Program-made: the position numbers and the translations under genes
NCBI GenBank assembly: GCA_958295665.1
Contig: OY282558.1
Location: 457,451,995-457,515,994 of the forward strand
Direction: 5' to 3'
Source: Tipula vernalis
Taxonomy: Eukaryota > Arthropoda > Insecta > Diptera > Tipulidae
DNA length: 64,000 bases
Part shown: one piece after another, positions 12,839 to 27,900 of the stretch
Layout: the number at the start of each line of letters is the position of its first letter
How positions within the stretch are numbered: the first letter of the stretch is position 1
Notes under the pieces: generated by a model
Seen by the model: the letters and a program-made list of their open reading frames with translations, nothing else
What the model was told of the DNA's origin: nothing
Databases searched by the model: none

Positions 12839-15800
12839 CTTCGAATCGATTTTTCTGTGAAATGTATGGAAATAATCAACCAATTTTAATGCGGTTTGGC
12901 ATAACAATTTCAGGTCCCGAGACCTATCATTTGAGGTATCAAAAACCGCAATCGGAGCACAATTGCAGATTTTGGATTTTTACAGCTCTGAATCGGCTGA
13001 GCTATAGTAAGGTGATTTTCTTTGAATCGAACTTTCTACGAAATGTATGGTATAGCAATTACAGGTGTCCTGACCTATCATTTGAGGTGTCAAGAACCGC
13101 AATCGGAGCACAATTGCAGATTTTGGATTTTTACAGCTCTGAATCGGCTGAGCTATAGTAAGGTGATTTTCTTTGAATCGAACTTTCTACGAAATGTATG
13201 GTATAGTAATTACAGGTGTCCTGACCTATCATTTGAGGTGTCAAGAACCGCAATCGGAGCACAATTGCAGATTTTGGATTTTTACAGCTCTGAATCGGCT
13301 GAGCTATAGTAAGGTGATTTTCTTCGAATCGATTTTTCTGTGAAATGTATGGAAATAATCAACCAATTTTAATGCGGTTTGACATAACAATTACAGGTCC
13401 CGAGACCTATCATTTGAGGTATCAAAAACCGCAATCGGAGCACAATTGCAGATTTTGGATTTTTACAGCTCTGAATCGGCTGAGCTATAGTAAGGTGATT
13501 TTCTTTGAATCGAACTTTCTACGAAATGTATGGTATAGCAATTACAGGTGTCCTGACCTATCATTTGAGGTGTCAAGAACCGCAATCGGAGCACAATTGC
13601 AGATTTTGGATTTTTACGGCTCTGAATCGGCTGAGCTATAGTAAGGTGATTTTCTTCGAATCGATTTTTCTGTGAAATGTATGGAAATAATCAACCAATT
13701 TTAATGCGGTTTGGCATAACAATTACAGGTCCCGAGACCTATCATTTGAGGTATCAAAAACCGCAATCGGAGCACAATTGCAGATTTTGGATTTTTACAG
13801 CTCTGAATCGGCTGAGCTATAGTAAGGTGATTTTCTTTGAATCGAACTTTCTACGAAATGTATGGTATAGCAGTTACAGGTGTCCTGACCTATCATTTGA
13901 GGTGTCAAGAACCGTAATCGGAGCACAATTGCAGATTTTGGATTTTTACAGCTCTGAATCGGCTGAGCTATAGTAAGGTGATTTTCTTCGAATCGATTTT
14001 TCTGTGAAATGTATGGAAATAATCAACCAATTTTAATGCGGTTTGGCATAACAATTACAGGTCCCGAGACCTATCATTTGAGGTATCAAGAACCGCAATC
14101 GGAGCATAATTGCAGATTTTGGATTTTTACAGCTCTGAATCGGCTGAGCTATAGTAAGGTGATTTTCTTCGAATCGATTTTTCTGTGAAATGTATGGAAA
14201 TAATCAACCAATTTTAATGCGGTTTGGCATAACAATTTCAGGTCCCGAGACCTATCATTTGAGGTATCAAAAACCGCAATCGGAGCACAATTGCAGATTT
14301 TGGATTTTTACAGCTCTGAATCGGCTGAGCTATAGTAAGGTGATTTTCTTCGAATCGATTTTTCTGTGAAATGTATGGAAATAATCAACCAATTTTAATG
14401 CGGTTTGGCATAACAATTACAGGTCCCGAGACCTATCATTTGAGGTATCAAAAACCGCAATCGGAGCACAATTGCAGATTTTGGATTTTTACAGCTCTGA
14501 ATCGGCTGAGCTATAGTAAGGTGATTTTCTTTGAATCGAACTTTCTACGAAATGTATGGTATGGCAATTACAGGTGTCCTGACCTATCATTTGAGGTGTC
14601 AAGAACCGCAATCGGAGCACAATTGCAGATTTTGGATTTTTACAGCTCTGAATCGGCTGAGCTATAGTAAGGTGATTTTCTTCGAATCGATTTTTCTGTG
14701 AAATGTATGGAAATAATCAACCAATTTTAATGCGGTTTGGCATAACAATTTCAGGTCCCGAGACCTATCATTTGAGGTATCAAAAACCGCAATCGGAGCA
14801 CAATTGCAGATTTTGGATTTTTACGGCTCTGAATCGGCTGAGCTATAGTAAGGTGATTTTCTTTGAATCGAACTTTCTACGAAATGTATGGTATAGCAAT
14901 TACAGGTGTCCTGACCTATCATTTGATGTGTCAAGAACCGCAATCGGAGCACAATTGCAGATTTTGGATTTTTACAGCTCTGAATCGGCTGAGCTATAGT
15001 AAGGTGATTTTCTTCGAATCGATTTTTCTGTGAAATGTATGGAAATAATCAACCAATTTTAATGCGGTTTGGCATAACAATTTCAGGTCCCGAGACCTAT
15101 CATTTGAGGTATCAAAAACCGCAATCGGAGCACAATTGCAGATTTTGGATTTTTACAGCTCTGAATCGGCTGAGCTATAGTAAGGTGATTTTCTTTGAAT
15201 CGAACTTTCTACGAAATGTATGGTATAGCAATTACAGGTGTCCTGACCTATCATTTGAGGTGTCAAGAACCGCAATCGGAGCACAATTGCAGATTTTGGA
15301 TTTTTACAGCTCTGAATCGGCTGAGCTATAGTAAGGTGATTTTCTTCGAATCGATTTTTCTGTGAAATGTATGGAAATAATCAACCAATTTTAATGCGGT
15401 TTGGCATAACAATTTCAGGTCCCGAGACCTATCATTTGAGGTATCAAAAACCGCAATCGGAGCACAATTGCAGATTTTGGATTTTTACAGCTCTGAATCG
15501 GCTGAGCTATAGTAAGGTGATTTTCTTTGAATCGAACTTTCTACGAAATGTATGGTATAGCAATTACAGGTGTCCTGACCTATCATTTGAGGTGTCAAGA
15601 ACCGCAATCGGAGCACAATTGCAGATTTTGGATTTTTACAGCTCTGAATCGGCTGAGCTATAGTAAGGTGATTTTCTTTGAATCGAACTTTCTACGAAAT
15701 GTATGGTATAGCAATTACAGGTGTTCTGACCTATCATTTGAGGTGTCAAGAACCGCAATCGGAGCACAATTGCAGATTTTGGATTTTTACAGCTCTGAAT

Positions 15801-15977
15801 CGGCTGAGCTATAGTAAGGTGATTTTCTTTGAATCGAACTTTCTACGAAATGTATGGTATAGCAATTACAGGTGTCCTGACCTATCATTTGAGGTGTCAA
15901 GAACCGCAATCGGAGCACAATTGCAGATTTTGGATTTTTACAGCTCTGAATCGGCTGAGCTATAGTAAGGTGATTTT
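12839..15977 (+). repeat. Mixed block: BAA, 2 dimers, BB, 3 dimers, BAAA
   Basis: Starts: B 12839, A 13020, A 13171; dimers 13322 and 13654; B 13986, B 14167; dimers 14348, 14680 and 15012; B 15344, A 15525, A 15676, A 15827. B 13986 is unusual in carrying GGTATCAAGAACC, an A-like sequence, together with GGAGCATAATTG. The order BAA, two dimers, BB, BA is repeated at 18966-20806. Confidence 0.88.
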
Positions 15978-16641
15978 CTTCGAATCGATTTTTCTGTGAA
16001 ATGTATGGAAATAATCAACCAATTTTAATGCGGTTTGGCATAACAATTACAGGTCCCGAGACCTATCATTTGAGGTATCAAAAACCGCAATCGGAGCACA
16101 ATTGCAGATTTTGGATTTTTACAGCTCTGAATCGGCTGAGCTATAGTAAGGTGATTTTCTTTGAATCGAACTTTCTACGAAGTGTATGGTATAGTAATTA
16201 CAGGTGTCCTGACCTATCATTTGAGGTGTCAAGAACCGCAATCAGAGCACAATTGCAGATTTTGGATTTTTACAGCTCTGAATCGGCTGAGCTATAGTAA
16301 GGTGATTTTCTTCGAATCGATTTTTCTGTGAAATGTATGGAAATAATCAACCAATTTTAATGCGGTTTGGCATAACAATTTCAGGTCCCGAGACCTATCA
16401 TTTGAGGTATCAAAAACCGCAATCGGAGCACAATTGCAGATTTTGGATTTTTACAGCTCTGAATCGGCTGAGCTATAGTAAGGTGATTTTCTTTGAATCG
16501 AACTTTCTACGAAATGTATGGTATAGCAATTACAGGTGTCCTGACCTATCATTTGAGGTGTCAAGAACCGTAATCGGAGCACAATTGCAGATTTTGGATT
16601 TTTACAGCTCTGAATCGGCTGAGCTATAGTAAGGTGATTTT

Positions 16642-18633
16642 CTTCGAATCGATTTTTCTGTGAAATGTATGGAAATAATCAACCAATTTTAATGCGGTTT
16701 GGCATAACAATTTCAGGTCCCGAGACCTATCATTTGAGGTATCAAAAACCGCAATCGGAGCACAATTGCAGATTTTGGATTTTTACAGCTCTGAATCGGC
16801 TGAGCTATAGTAAGGTGATTTTCTTTGAATCGAACTTTCTACGAAATGTATGGTATAGCAATTACAGGTGTCCTGACCTATCATTTGAGGTGTCAAGAAC
16901 CGCAATCGGAGCACAATTGCAGATTTTGGATTTTTACAGCTCTGAATCGGCTGAGCTATAGTAAGGTGATTTTCTTCGAATCGATTTTTCTGTGAAATGT
17001 ATGGAAATAATCAACCAATTTTAATGCGGTTTGGCATAACAATTACAGGTCCCGAGACCTATCATTTGAGGTATCAAAAACCGCAATCGGAGCACAATTG
17101 CAGATTTTGGATTTTTACAGCTCTGAATCGGCTGAGCTATAGTAAGGTGATTTTCTTTGAATCGAACTTTCTACGAAATGTATGGTATAGCAATTACAGG
17201 TGTCCTGACCTATCATTTGAGGTGTCAAGAACTGCAATCGGAGCACAATTGCAGATTTTGGATTTTTACAGCTCTGAATCGGCTGAGCTATAGTAAGGTG
17301 ATTTTCTTCGAATCGATTTTTCTGTGAAATGTATGGAAATAATCAACCAATTTTAATGCGGTTTGGCATAACAATTACAGGTCCCGAGACCTATCATTTG
17401 AGGTATCAAAAACCGCAATCGGAGCACAATTGCAGATTTTGGATTTTTACAGCTCTGAATCGGCTGAGCTATAGTAAGGTGATTTTCTTTGAATCGAACT
17501 TTCTACGAAATGTATGGTATAGCAATTACAGGTGTCCTGACCTATCATTTGAGGTGTCAAGAACCGCAATCGGAGCACAATTGCAGATTTTGGATTTTTA
17601 CAGCTCTGAATCGGCTGAGCTATAGTAAGGTGATTTTCTTCGAATCGATTTTTCTGTGAAATGTATGGAAATAATCAACCAATTTTAATGCGGTTTGGCA
17701 TAACAATTTCAGGTCCCGAGACCTATCATTTGAGGTATCAAAAAGCGCAATCGGAGCACAATTGCAGATTTTGAATTTTTACAGCTCTGAATCGGCTGAG
17801 CTATAGTAAGGTGATTTTCTTTGAATCGAACTTTCTACGAAATGTATGGTATAGCAATTACAGGTGTCCTGACCTATCATTTGAGGTGTCAAGAACCGTA
17901 ATCGGAGCACAATTGCAGATTTTGGATTTTTACAGCTCTGAATCGGCTGAGCTATAGTAAGGTGATTTTCTTCGAATCGATTTTTCTGTGAAATGTATGG
18001 AAATAATCAACCAATTTTAATGCGGTTTGGCATAACAATTTCAGGTCCCGAGACCTATCATTTGAGGTATCAAAAACCGCAATCGGAGCACAATTGCAGA
18101 TTTTGGAGTTTTACAGCTCTGAATCGGCTGAGCTATAGTAAGGTGATTTTCTTTGAATCGAACTTTCTACGAAATGTATGGTATAGCAATTACAGGTGTC
18201 CTGACCTATCATTTGAGGTGTCAAGAACCGTAATCGGAGCACAATTGCAGATTTTGGATTTTTACAGCTCTGAATCGGCTGAGCTATAGTAAGGTGATTT
18301 TCTTCGAATCGATTTTTCTGTGAAATGTATGGAAATAATCAACCAATTTTAATGTGGTTTGGCATAACAATTACAGGTCCCGAGACCTATCATTTGAGGT
18401 ATCAAAAACCGCAATCGGAGCACAATTGCAGATTTTGGATTTTTACAGCTCTGAATCGGCTGAGCTATAGTAAGGTGATTTTCTTTGAATCGAACTTTCT
18501 ACGAAATGTATGGTATAGCAATTACAGGTGTCCTGACCTATCATTTGAGGTGTCAAGAACCGCAATCGGAGCACAATTGCAGATTTTGGATTTTTACGGC
18601 TCTGAATCGGCTGAGCTATAGTAAGGTGATTTT
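16642..18633 (+). repeat. Third, shortened copy of the 2,324 bp unit (6 dimers, 1,992 bp)
   Basis: The variant order of the 7859-12506 duplication returns here: AACTGCAATC near 17230, AAAAAGCGC plus TTTTGAATTTTTAC near 17743, ACCGTAATCGG, then AATGTGGTTTGG near 18352 with TTTACGGCTC near 18596. One dimer is missing between the AACTGC dimer and the GCGC dimer, so the copy has six dimers. GGAGTTTTACAG near 18107 is a private change at this point. Confidence 0.83.
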
Positions 18634-20655
18634 CTTCGAATCGATTTTTCTGTGAAATGTATGGAAATAATCAACCAATTTTAATGCGGTTTGGCATAAC
18701 AATTACAGGTCCCGAGACCTATCATTTGAGGTATCAAAAACCGCAATCGGAGCACAATTACAGATTTTGGATTTTTACAGCTCTGAATCGGCTGAGCTAT
18801 AGTAAGGTGATTTTCTTTGAATCGAACTTTCTACGAAATGTATGGTATAGCAGTTACAGGTGTCCTGACCTATCATTTGAGGTGTCAAGAACCGTAATCG
18901 GAGCACAATTGCAGATTTTGGATTTTTACAGCTCTGAATCGGCTGAGCTATAGTAAGGTGATTTTCTTCGAATCGATTTTTCTGTGAAATGTATGGAAAT
19001 AATCAACCAATTTTAATGCGGTTTGGCATAACAATTTCAGGTCCCGAGACCTATCATTTGAGGTATCAAAAACCGCAATCGGAGCACAATTGCAGATTTT
19101 GGATTTTTACAGCTCTGAATCGGCTGAGCTATAGTAAGGTGATTTTCTTTGAATCGAACTTTCTACGAAATGTATGGTATAGCAATTACAGGTGTCCTGA
19201 CCTATCATTTGAGGTGTCAAGAACCGCAATCGGAGCACAATTGCAGATTTTGGATTTTTACAGCTCTGAATCGGCTGAGCTATAGTAAGGTGATTTTCTT
19301 TGAATCGAACTTTCTACGAAATGTATGGTATAGTAATTACAGGTGTCCTGACCTATCATTTGAGGTGTCAAGAACCGCAATCGGAGCACAATTGCAGATT
19401 TTGGATTTTTACAGCTCTGAATCGGCTGAGCTATAGTAAGGTGATTTTCTTCGAATCGATTTTTCTGTGAAATGTATGGAAATAATCAACCAATTTTAAT
19501 GCGGTTTGACATAACAATTACAGGTCCCGAGACCTATCATTTGAGGTATCAAAAACCGCAATCGGAGCACAATTGCAGATTTTGGATTTTTACAGCTCTG
19601 AATCGGCTGAGCTATAGTAAGGTGATTTTCTTTGAATCGAACTTTCTACGAAATGTATGGTATAGCAGTTACAGGTGTCCTGACCTATCATTTGAGGTGT
19701 CAAGAACCGCAATCGGAGCACAATTGCAGATTTTGGATTTTTACGGCTCTGAATCGGCTGAGCTATAGTAAGGTGATTTTCTTCGAATCGATTTTTCTGT
19801 GAAATGTATGGAAATAATCAACCAATTTTAATGCGGTTTGGCATAACAATTACAGGTCCCGAGACCTATCATTTGAGGTATCAAAAACCGCAATCGGAGC
19901 ACAATTGCAGATTTTGGATTTTTACAGCTCTGAATCGGCTGAGCTATAGTAAGGTGATTTTCTTTGAATCGAACTTTCTACGAAATGTATGGTATAGCAG
20001 TTACAGGTGTCCTGACCTATCATTTGAGGTGTCAAGAACCGTAATCGGAGCACAATTGCAGATTTTGGATTTTTACAGCTCTGAATCGGCTGAGCTATAG
20101 TAAGGTGATTTTCTTCGAATCGATTTTTCTGTGAAATGTATGGAAATAATCAACCAATTTTAATGCGGTTTGGCATAACAATTACAGGTCCCGAGACCTA
20201 TCATTTGAGGTATCAAGAACCGCAATCGGAGCATAATTGCAGATTTTGGATTTTTACAGCTCTGAATCGGCTGAGCTATAGTAAGGTGATTTTCTTCGAA
20301 TCGATTTTTCTGTGAAATGTATGGAAATAATCAACCAATTTTAATGCGGTTTGGCATAACAATTTCAGGTCCCGAGACCTATCATTTGAGGTATCAAAAA
20401 CCGCAATCGGAGCACAATTGCAGATTTTGGATTTTTACAGCTCTGAATCGGCTGAGCTATAGTAAGGTGATTTTCTTCGAATCGATTTTTCTGTGAAATG
20501 TATGGAAATAATCAACCAATTTTAATGCGGTTTGGCATAACAATTACAGGTCCCGAGACCTATCATTTGAGGTATCAAAAACCGCAATCGGAGCACAATT
20601 GCAGATTTTGGATTTTTACAGCTCTGAATCGGCTGAGCTATAGTAAGGTGATTTT
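17638..20655 (+). repeat. Segmental duplicate of 11511-14528 (offset 6,127 bp)
   Basis: Monomer order and rare variants match 11511-14528 at a constant offset of 6,127 bp: the GCGC dimer, AATGTGGTTTGG, AATTACAGATTTTGG (12631 and 18758), AGCAGTTACAGG, GTTTGACATAAC (13379 and 19506), and the BB pair whose first B has CAAGAACC and GCATAATTG. A few private differences exist (GGTTCCGAG near 12582 only; AGCAGTTAC in dimer 19449 but not 13322). Similarity fades past 14528/20655. The shared BAA and BB interruptions show that the block was copied as a unit. Confidence 0.85.
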
Positions 20656-21953
20656 CTTTGAATCGAACTTTCTACGAAATGTATGGTATAGCAATTACAG
20701 GTGTCCTGACCTATCATTTGAGGTGTCAAGAACCGCAATCGGAGCACAATTGCAGATTTTGGATTTTTACAGCTCTGAATCGGCTGAGCTATAGTAAGGT
20801 GATTTTCTTCGAATCGATTTTTCTGTGAAATGTATGGAAATAATCAACCAATTTTAATGCGGTTTGGCATAACAATTACAGGTCCCGAGACCTATCATTT
20901 GAGGTATCAAAAACCGCAATCGGAGCACAATTGCAGATTTTGGATTTTTACAGCTCTGAATCGGCTGAGCTATAGTAAGGTGATTTTCTTTGAATCGAAC
21001 TTTCTACGAAATGTATGGTATAGCAATTACAGGTCTCGTGACCTATCATTTAAGGTATCAAGAACCGCAATCGGAGCACAATTGCAGATTTTGGATTTTT
21101 ACAGCTCTGAATCGGCTGAGCTATAGTAAGGTGATTTTCTTTGAATCGAACTTTCTACGAAATGTATGGTATAGTAATTACAGGTGTCCTGACCTATCAT
21201 TTGAGGTGTCAAGAACTGCAATCGGAGCACAATTGCAGATTTTGGATTTTTACAGCTCTGAATCGGCTGAGCTATAGTAAGGTGATTTTCTTCGAATCGA
21301 TTTTTCTGTGAAATGTATGGAAATAATCAACCAATTTTAATGCGGTTTGGCATAACAATTTCAGGTCCCGAGACCTATCATTTGAGGTATCAAAAACCGC
21401 AATCGGAGCACAATTGCAGATTTTGGATTTTTACAGCTCTGAATCGGCTGAGCTATAGTAAGGTGATTTTCTTTGAATCGAACTTTCTACGAAATGTATG
21501 GTATAGCAATTACAGGTGTCCTGACCTATCATTTGAGGTGTCAAGAACCGCAATCGGAGCACAATTGCAGATTTTGGATTTTTACAGCTCTGAATCGGCT
21601 GATCTATAGTAAGGTGATTTTCTTCGAATCGATTTTTCTGTGAAATGTATGGAAATAATCAACCAATTTTAATGCGGTTTGGCATAACAATTACAGGTCC
21701 CGAGACCTATCATTTGAGGTATCAAAAACCGCAATCGGAGCACAATTGCAGATTTTGGATTTTTACAGCTCTGAATCGGCTGAGCTATAGTAAGGTGATT
21801 TTCTTTGAATCGAACTTTCTACGAAATGTATGGTATAGCAATTACAGGTGTCCTGACCTATCATTTGAGGTGTCAAGAACCGCAATCGGAGCACAATTGC
21901 AGATTTTGGATTTTTACAGCTCTGAATCGGCTGAGCTATAGTAAGGTGATTTT

Positions 21954-24900
21954 CTTCGAATCGATTTTTCTGTGAAATGTATGGAAATAATCAACCAATT
22001 TTAATGCGGTTTGGCATAACAATTTCAGGTCCCGAGACCTATCATTTGAGGTATCAAAAACCGCAATCGGAGCACAATTGCAGATTTTGGATTTTTACAG
22101 CTCTGAATCGGCTGAGCTATAGTAAGGTGATTTTCTTTGAATCGAACTTTCTACGAAATGTATGGTATAGCAATTACAGGTGTCCTGACCTATCATTTAA
22201 GGTATCAAGAACCGCAATCGGAGCACAATTGCAGATTTTGGAGTTTTACAGCTCTGAATCGGCTGAGCTATAGTAAGGTGATTTTCTTCGAATCGATTTT
22301 TCTGTGAAATGTATGGAAATAATCAACCAATTTTAATGCGGTTTGGCATAACAATTTCAGGTCCCGAGACCTATCATTTGAGGTATCAAAAAGCGCAATC
22401 GGAGAACAATTGCAGATTTTGGATTTTTACAGCTCTGAATCGGCTGAGCTATAGTAAGGTGATTTTCTTTGAATCGAACTTTCTACGAAATGTATGGTAT
22501 AGCAATTACAGGTGTCCTGACCTATCATTTAAGGTATCAAGAACCGCAATCGGAGCACAATTGCAGATTTTGGAGTTTTACAGCTCTGAATCGGCTGAGC
22601 TATAGTAAGGTGATTTTCTTCGAATCGATTTTTCTGTGAAATGTATGGAAATAATCAACCAATTTTAATGCGGTTTGGCATAACAATTTCAGGTCCCGAG
22701 ACCTATCATTTGAGGTATCAAAAACCGCAATCGGAGCACAATTGCAGATTTTGGATTTTTACAGCTCTGAATCGGCTGAGCTTATAGTAAGGTGATTTTC
22801 TTTGAATCGAACTTTCTACGAAATGTATGGTATAGCAATTACAGGTGTCCTGACCTATCATTTAAGGTATCAAGAACCGCAATCGGAGCACAATTGCAGA
22901 TTTTGGAGTTTTACAGCTCTGAATCGGCTGAGCTATAGTAAGGTGATTTTCTTCGAATCGATTTTTCTGTGAAATGTATGGAAATAATCAACCAATTTTA
23001 ATGCGGTTTGGCATAACAATTTCAGGTCCCGAGACCTATCATTTGAGGTATCAAGAACCGCAATCGGAGCACAATTGCAGATTTTGGATTTTTACAGCTC
23101 TGAATCGGCTGAGCTATAGTAAGGTGATTTTCTTTGAATCGAACTTTCTACGAAATGTATGGTATAGCAATTACAGGTGTCCTGACCTATCATTTAAGGT
23201 ATCAAGAACCGCAATCGGAGCACAATTGCAGATTTTGGAGTTTTACAGCTCTGAATCGGCTGAGCTATAGTAAGGTGATTTTCTTCGAATCGATTTTTCT
23301 GTGAAATGTATGGAAATAATCAACCAATTTTAATGCGGTTTGGCATAACAATTTCAGGTCCCGAGACCTATCATTTGAGGTATCAAAAAGCGCAATCGGA
23401 GAACAATTGCAGATTTTGGATTTTTACAGCTCTGAATCGGCTGAGCTATAGTAAGGTGATTTTCTTTGAATCGAACTTTCTACGAAATGTATGGTATAGC
23501 AATTACAGGTGTCCTGACCTATCATTTGAGGTATCAAGAACCGCAATCGGAGCACAATTGCAGATTTTGGAGTTTTACAGCTCTGAATCGGCTGAGCTAT
23601 AGTAAGGTGATTTTCTTCGAATCGATTTTTCTGTGAAATGTATGGAAATAATCAACCAATTTTAATGCGGTTTGGCATAACAATTTCAGGTCCCGAGACC
23701 TATCATTTGAGGTATCAAAAAGCGCAATCGGAGAACAATTGCAGATTTTGGATTTTTACAGCTCTGAATCGGCTGAGCTATAGTAAGGTGATTTTCTTCG
23801 AATCGATTTTTCTGTGAAATGTATGGAAATAATCAACCAATTTTAATGCGGTTTGGCATAACAATTTCAGGTCCCGAGACCTATCATTTGAGGTATCAAA
23901 AAGCGTAATCGGAGAACAATTGCAGATTTTGGATTTTTACAGCTCTGAATCGGCTGAGCTTATAGTAAGGTGATTTTCTTTGAATCGAACTTTCTACGAA
24001 ATGTATGGTATAGCAATTACAGGTGTCCTGACCTATCATTTAAGGTATCAAGAACCGCAATCGGAGCACAATTGCAGATTTTGGAGTTTTACAGCTCTGA
24101 ATCGGCTGAGCTATAGTAAGGTGATTTTCTTCGAATCGATTTTTCTGTGAAATGTATGGAAATAATCAACCAATTTTAATGCGGTTTGGCATAACAATTT
24201 CAGGTCCCGAGACCTATCATTTGAGGTATCAAAAAGCGTAATCGGAGAACAATTGCAGATTTTGGATTTTTACAGCTCTGAATCGGCTGAGCTATAGTAA
24301 GGTGATTTTCTTTGAATCGAACTTTCTACGAAATGTATGGTATAGCAATTACAGGTGTCCTGACCTATCATTTGAGGTATCAAGAACCGCAATCGGAGCA
24401 CAATTGCAGATTTTGGAGTTTTACAGCTCTGAATCGGCTGAGCTATAGTAAGGTGATTTTCTTCGAATCGATTTTTCTGTGAAATGTATGGAAATAATCA
24501 ACCAATTTTAATGCGGTTTGGCATAACAATTTCAGGTCCCGAGACCTATCATTTGAGGTATCAAAAACCGCAATCGGAGCACAATTGCAGATTTTGGATT
24601 TTTACGGCTCTGAATCGGCTGAGCTATAGTAAGGTGATTTTCTTCGAATCGATTTTTCTGTGAAATGTATGGAAATAATCAACCAATTTTAATGCGGTTT
24701 GGCATAACAATTTCAGGTCCCGAGACCTATCATTTGAGGTATCAAAAACCGCAATCGGAGCACAATTGCAGATTTTGGATTTTTACAGCTCTGAATCGGC
24801 TGAGCTTATAGTAAGGTGATTTTCTTTGAATCGAACTTTCTACGAAATGTATGGTATAGCAATTACAGGTGTCCTGACCTATCATTTAAGGTATCAAGAA

Positions 24901-27900
24901 CCGCAATCGGAGCACAATTGCAGATTTTGGAGTTTTACAGCTCTGAATCGGCTGAGCTATAGTAAGGTGATTTTCTTCGAATCGATTTTTCTGTGAAATG
25001 TATGGAAATAATCAACCAATTTTAATGCGGTTTGGCATAACAATTTCAGGTCCCGAGACCTATCATTTGAGGTATCAAGAACCGCAATCGGAGCACAATT
25101 GCAGATTTTGGATTTTTACAGCTCTGAATCGGCTGAGCTATAGTAAGGTGATTTTCTTCGAATCGATTTTTCTGTGAAATGTATGGAAATAATCAACCAA
25201 TTTTAATGCGGTTTGGCATAACAATTTCAGGTCCCGAGACCTATCATTTGAGGTATCAAAAACCGCAATCGGAGCACAATTGCAGATTTTGGATTTTTAC
25301 GGCTCTGAATCGGCTGAGCTATAGTAAGGTGATTTTCTTCGAATCGATTTTTCTGTGAAATGTATGGAAATAATCAACCAATTTTAATGCGGTTTGGCAT
25401 AACAATTTCAGGTCCCGAGACCTATCATTTGAGGTATCAAAAACCGCAATCGGAGCACAATTGCAGATTTTGGATTTTTACAGCTCTGAATCGGCTGAGC
25501 TTATAGTAAGGTGATTTTCTTTGAATCGAACTTTCTACGAAATGTATGGTATAGCAATTACAGGTGTCCTGACCTATCATTTAAGGTATCAAGAACCGCA
25601 ATCGGAGCACAATTGCAGATTTTGGAGTTTTACAGCTCTGAATCGGCTGAGCTATAGTAAGGTGATTTTCTTCGAATCGATTTTTCTGTGAAATGTATGG
25701 AAATAATCAACCAATTTTAATGCGGTTTGGCATAACAATTTCAGGTCCCGAGACCTATCATTTGAGGTATCAAAAAGCGCAATCGGAGAACAATTGCAGA
25801 TTTTGGATTTTTACAGCTCTGAATCGGCTGAGCTATAGTAAGGTGATTTTCTTTGAATCGAACTTTCTACGAAATGTATGGTATAGCAATTACAGGTGTC
25901 CTGACCTATCATTTGAGGTGTCAAGAACCGCAATCGGAGCACAATTGCAGATTTTGGATTTTTACAGCTCTGAATCGGCTGAGCTATAGTAAGGTGATTT
26001 TCTTCGAATCGATTTTTCTGTGAAATGTATGGAAATAATCAACCAATTTTAATGCGGTTTGGCATAACAATTACAGGTCCCGAGACCTATCATTTGAGGT
26101 ATCAAAAACCGCAATCGGAGCACAATTGCAGATTTTGGATTTTTACAGCTCTGAATCGGCTGAGCTATAGTAAGGTGATTTTCTTTGAATCGAACTTTCT
26201 ACGAAATGTATGGTATAGCAATTACAGGTGTCCTGACCTATCATTTGAGGTGTCAAGAACCGCAATTGGAGCACAATTGCAGATTTTGGATTTTTACAGC
26301 TCTGAATCGGCTGAGCTATAGTAAGGTGATTTTCTTCGAATCGATTTTTCTGTGAAATGTATGGAAATAATCAACCAATTTTAATGCGGTTTGGCATAAC
26401 AATTTCAGGTCCCGAGACCTATCATTTGAGGTATCAAAAACCGCAATCGGAGCACAATTGCAGATTTTGGATTTTTACAGCTCTGAATCGGCTGAGCTAT
26501 AGTAAGGTGATTTTCTTTGAATCGAACTTTCTACGAAATGTATGGTATAGCAATTACAGGTGTCCTGACCTATCATTTAAGGTATCAAGAACCGCAATCG
26601 GAGCACAATTGCAGATTTTGGAGTTTTACAGCTCTGAATCGGCTGAGCTATAGTAAGGTGATTTTCTTCGAATCGATTTTTCTGTGAAATGTATGGAAAT
26701 AATCAACCAATTTCAATGCGGTTTGGCATAACAATTTCAGGTCCCGAGACCTATCATTTGAGGTATCAAAAATCGCAATCGGAGAACAATTGCAGATTTT
26801 GGATTTTTACAGCTCTGAATCGGCTGAGCTATAGTAAGGTGATTTTCTTTGAATCGAACTTTCTACGAAATGTATGGTATAGCAATTACAGGTGTCCTGA
26901 CCTATCATTTAAGGTATCAAGAACCGCAATCGGAGCACAATTGCAGATTTTGGAGTTTTACAGCTCTGAATCGGCTGAGCTATAGTAAGGTGATTTTCTT
27001 CGAATCGATTTTTCTGTGAAATGTATGGAAATAATCAACCAATTTTAATGCGGTTTGGCATAACAATTTCAGGTCCCGAGACCTATCATTTGAGGTATCA
27101 AAAAGCGCAATCGGAGAACAATTGCAGATTTTGGATTTTTACAGCTCTGAATCGGCTGAGCTATAGTAAGGTGATTTTCTTTGAATCGAACTTTCTACGA
27201 AATGTATGGTATAGCAATTACAGGTGTCCTGACCTATCATTTGAGGTGTCAAGAACCGCAATCGGAGCACAATTGCAGATTTTGGAGTTTTACAGCTCTG
27301 AATCGGCTGAGCTATAGTAAGGTGATTTTCTTCGAATCGATTTTTCTGTGAAATGTATGGAAATAATCAACCAATTTTAATGCGGTTTGGCATAACAATT
27401 TCAGGTCCCGAGACCTATCATTTGAGGTATCAAAAACCGCAATCGGAGCACAATTGCAGATTTTGGATTTTTACGGCTCTGAATCGGCTGAGCTATAGTA
27501 AGGTGATTTTCTTCGAATCGATTTTTCTGTGAAATGTATGGAAATAATCAACCAATTTTAATGCGGTTTGGCATAACAATTTCAGGTCCCGAGACCTATC
27601 ATTTGAGGTATCAAAAACCGCAATCGGAGCACAATTGCAGATTTTGGATTTTTACGGCTCTGAATCGGCTGAGCTATAGTAAGGTGATTTTCTTCGAATC
27701 GATTTTTCTGTGAAATGTATGGAAATAATCAACCAATTTTAATGCGGTTTGGCATAACAATTTCAGGTCCCGAGACCTATCATTTGAGGTATCAAAAAGC
27801 GCAATCGGAGAACAATTGCAGATTTTGGATTTTTACAGCTCTGAATCGGCTGAGCTATAGTAAGGTGATTTTCTTTGAATCGAACTTTCTACGAAATGTA

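Larger units (their letters stand above)
15978..21953 (+). repeat. Dimer-rich block with BAA and BB interruptions
   Basis: Nine dimers run from 15978 to 18965, then BAA at 18966, two dimers at 19449 and 19781, BB at 20113 and 20294, BA at 20475, BAA at 20807, and dimers at 21290 and 21622. The A at 20988 reads AGGTCTCGTGACC followed by TTTAAGGTATC, a B-like first half on an A body. It foreshadows the subfamily that takes over from 21954. Confidence 0.88.
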
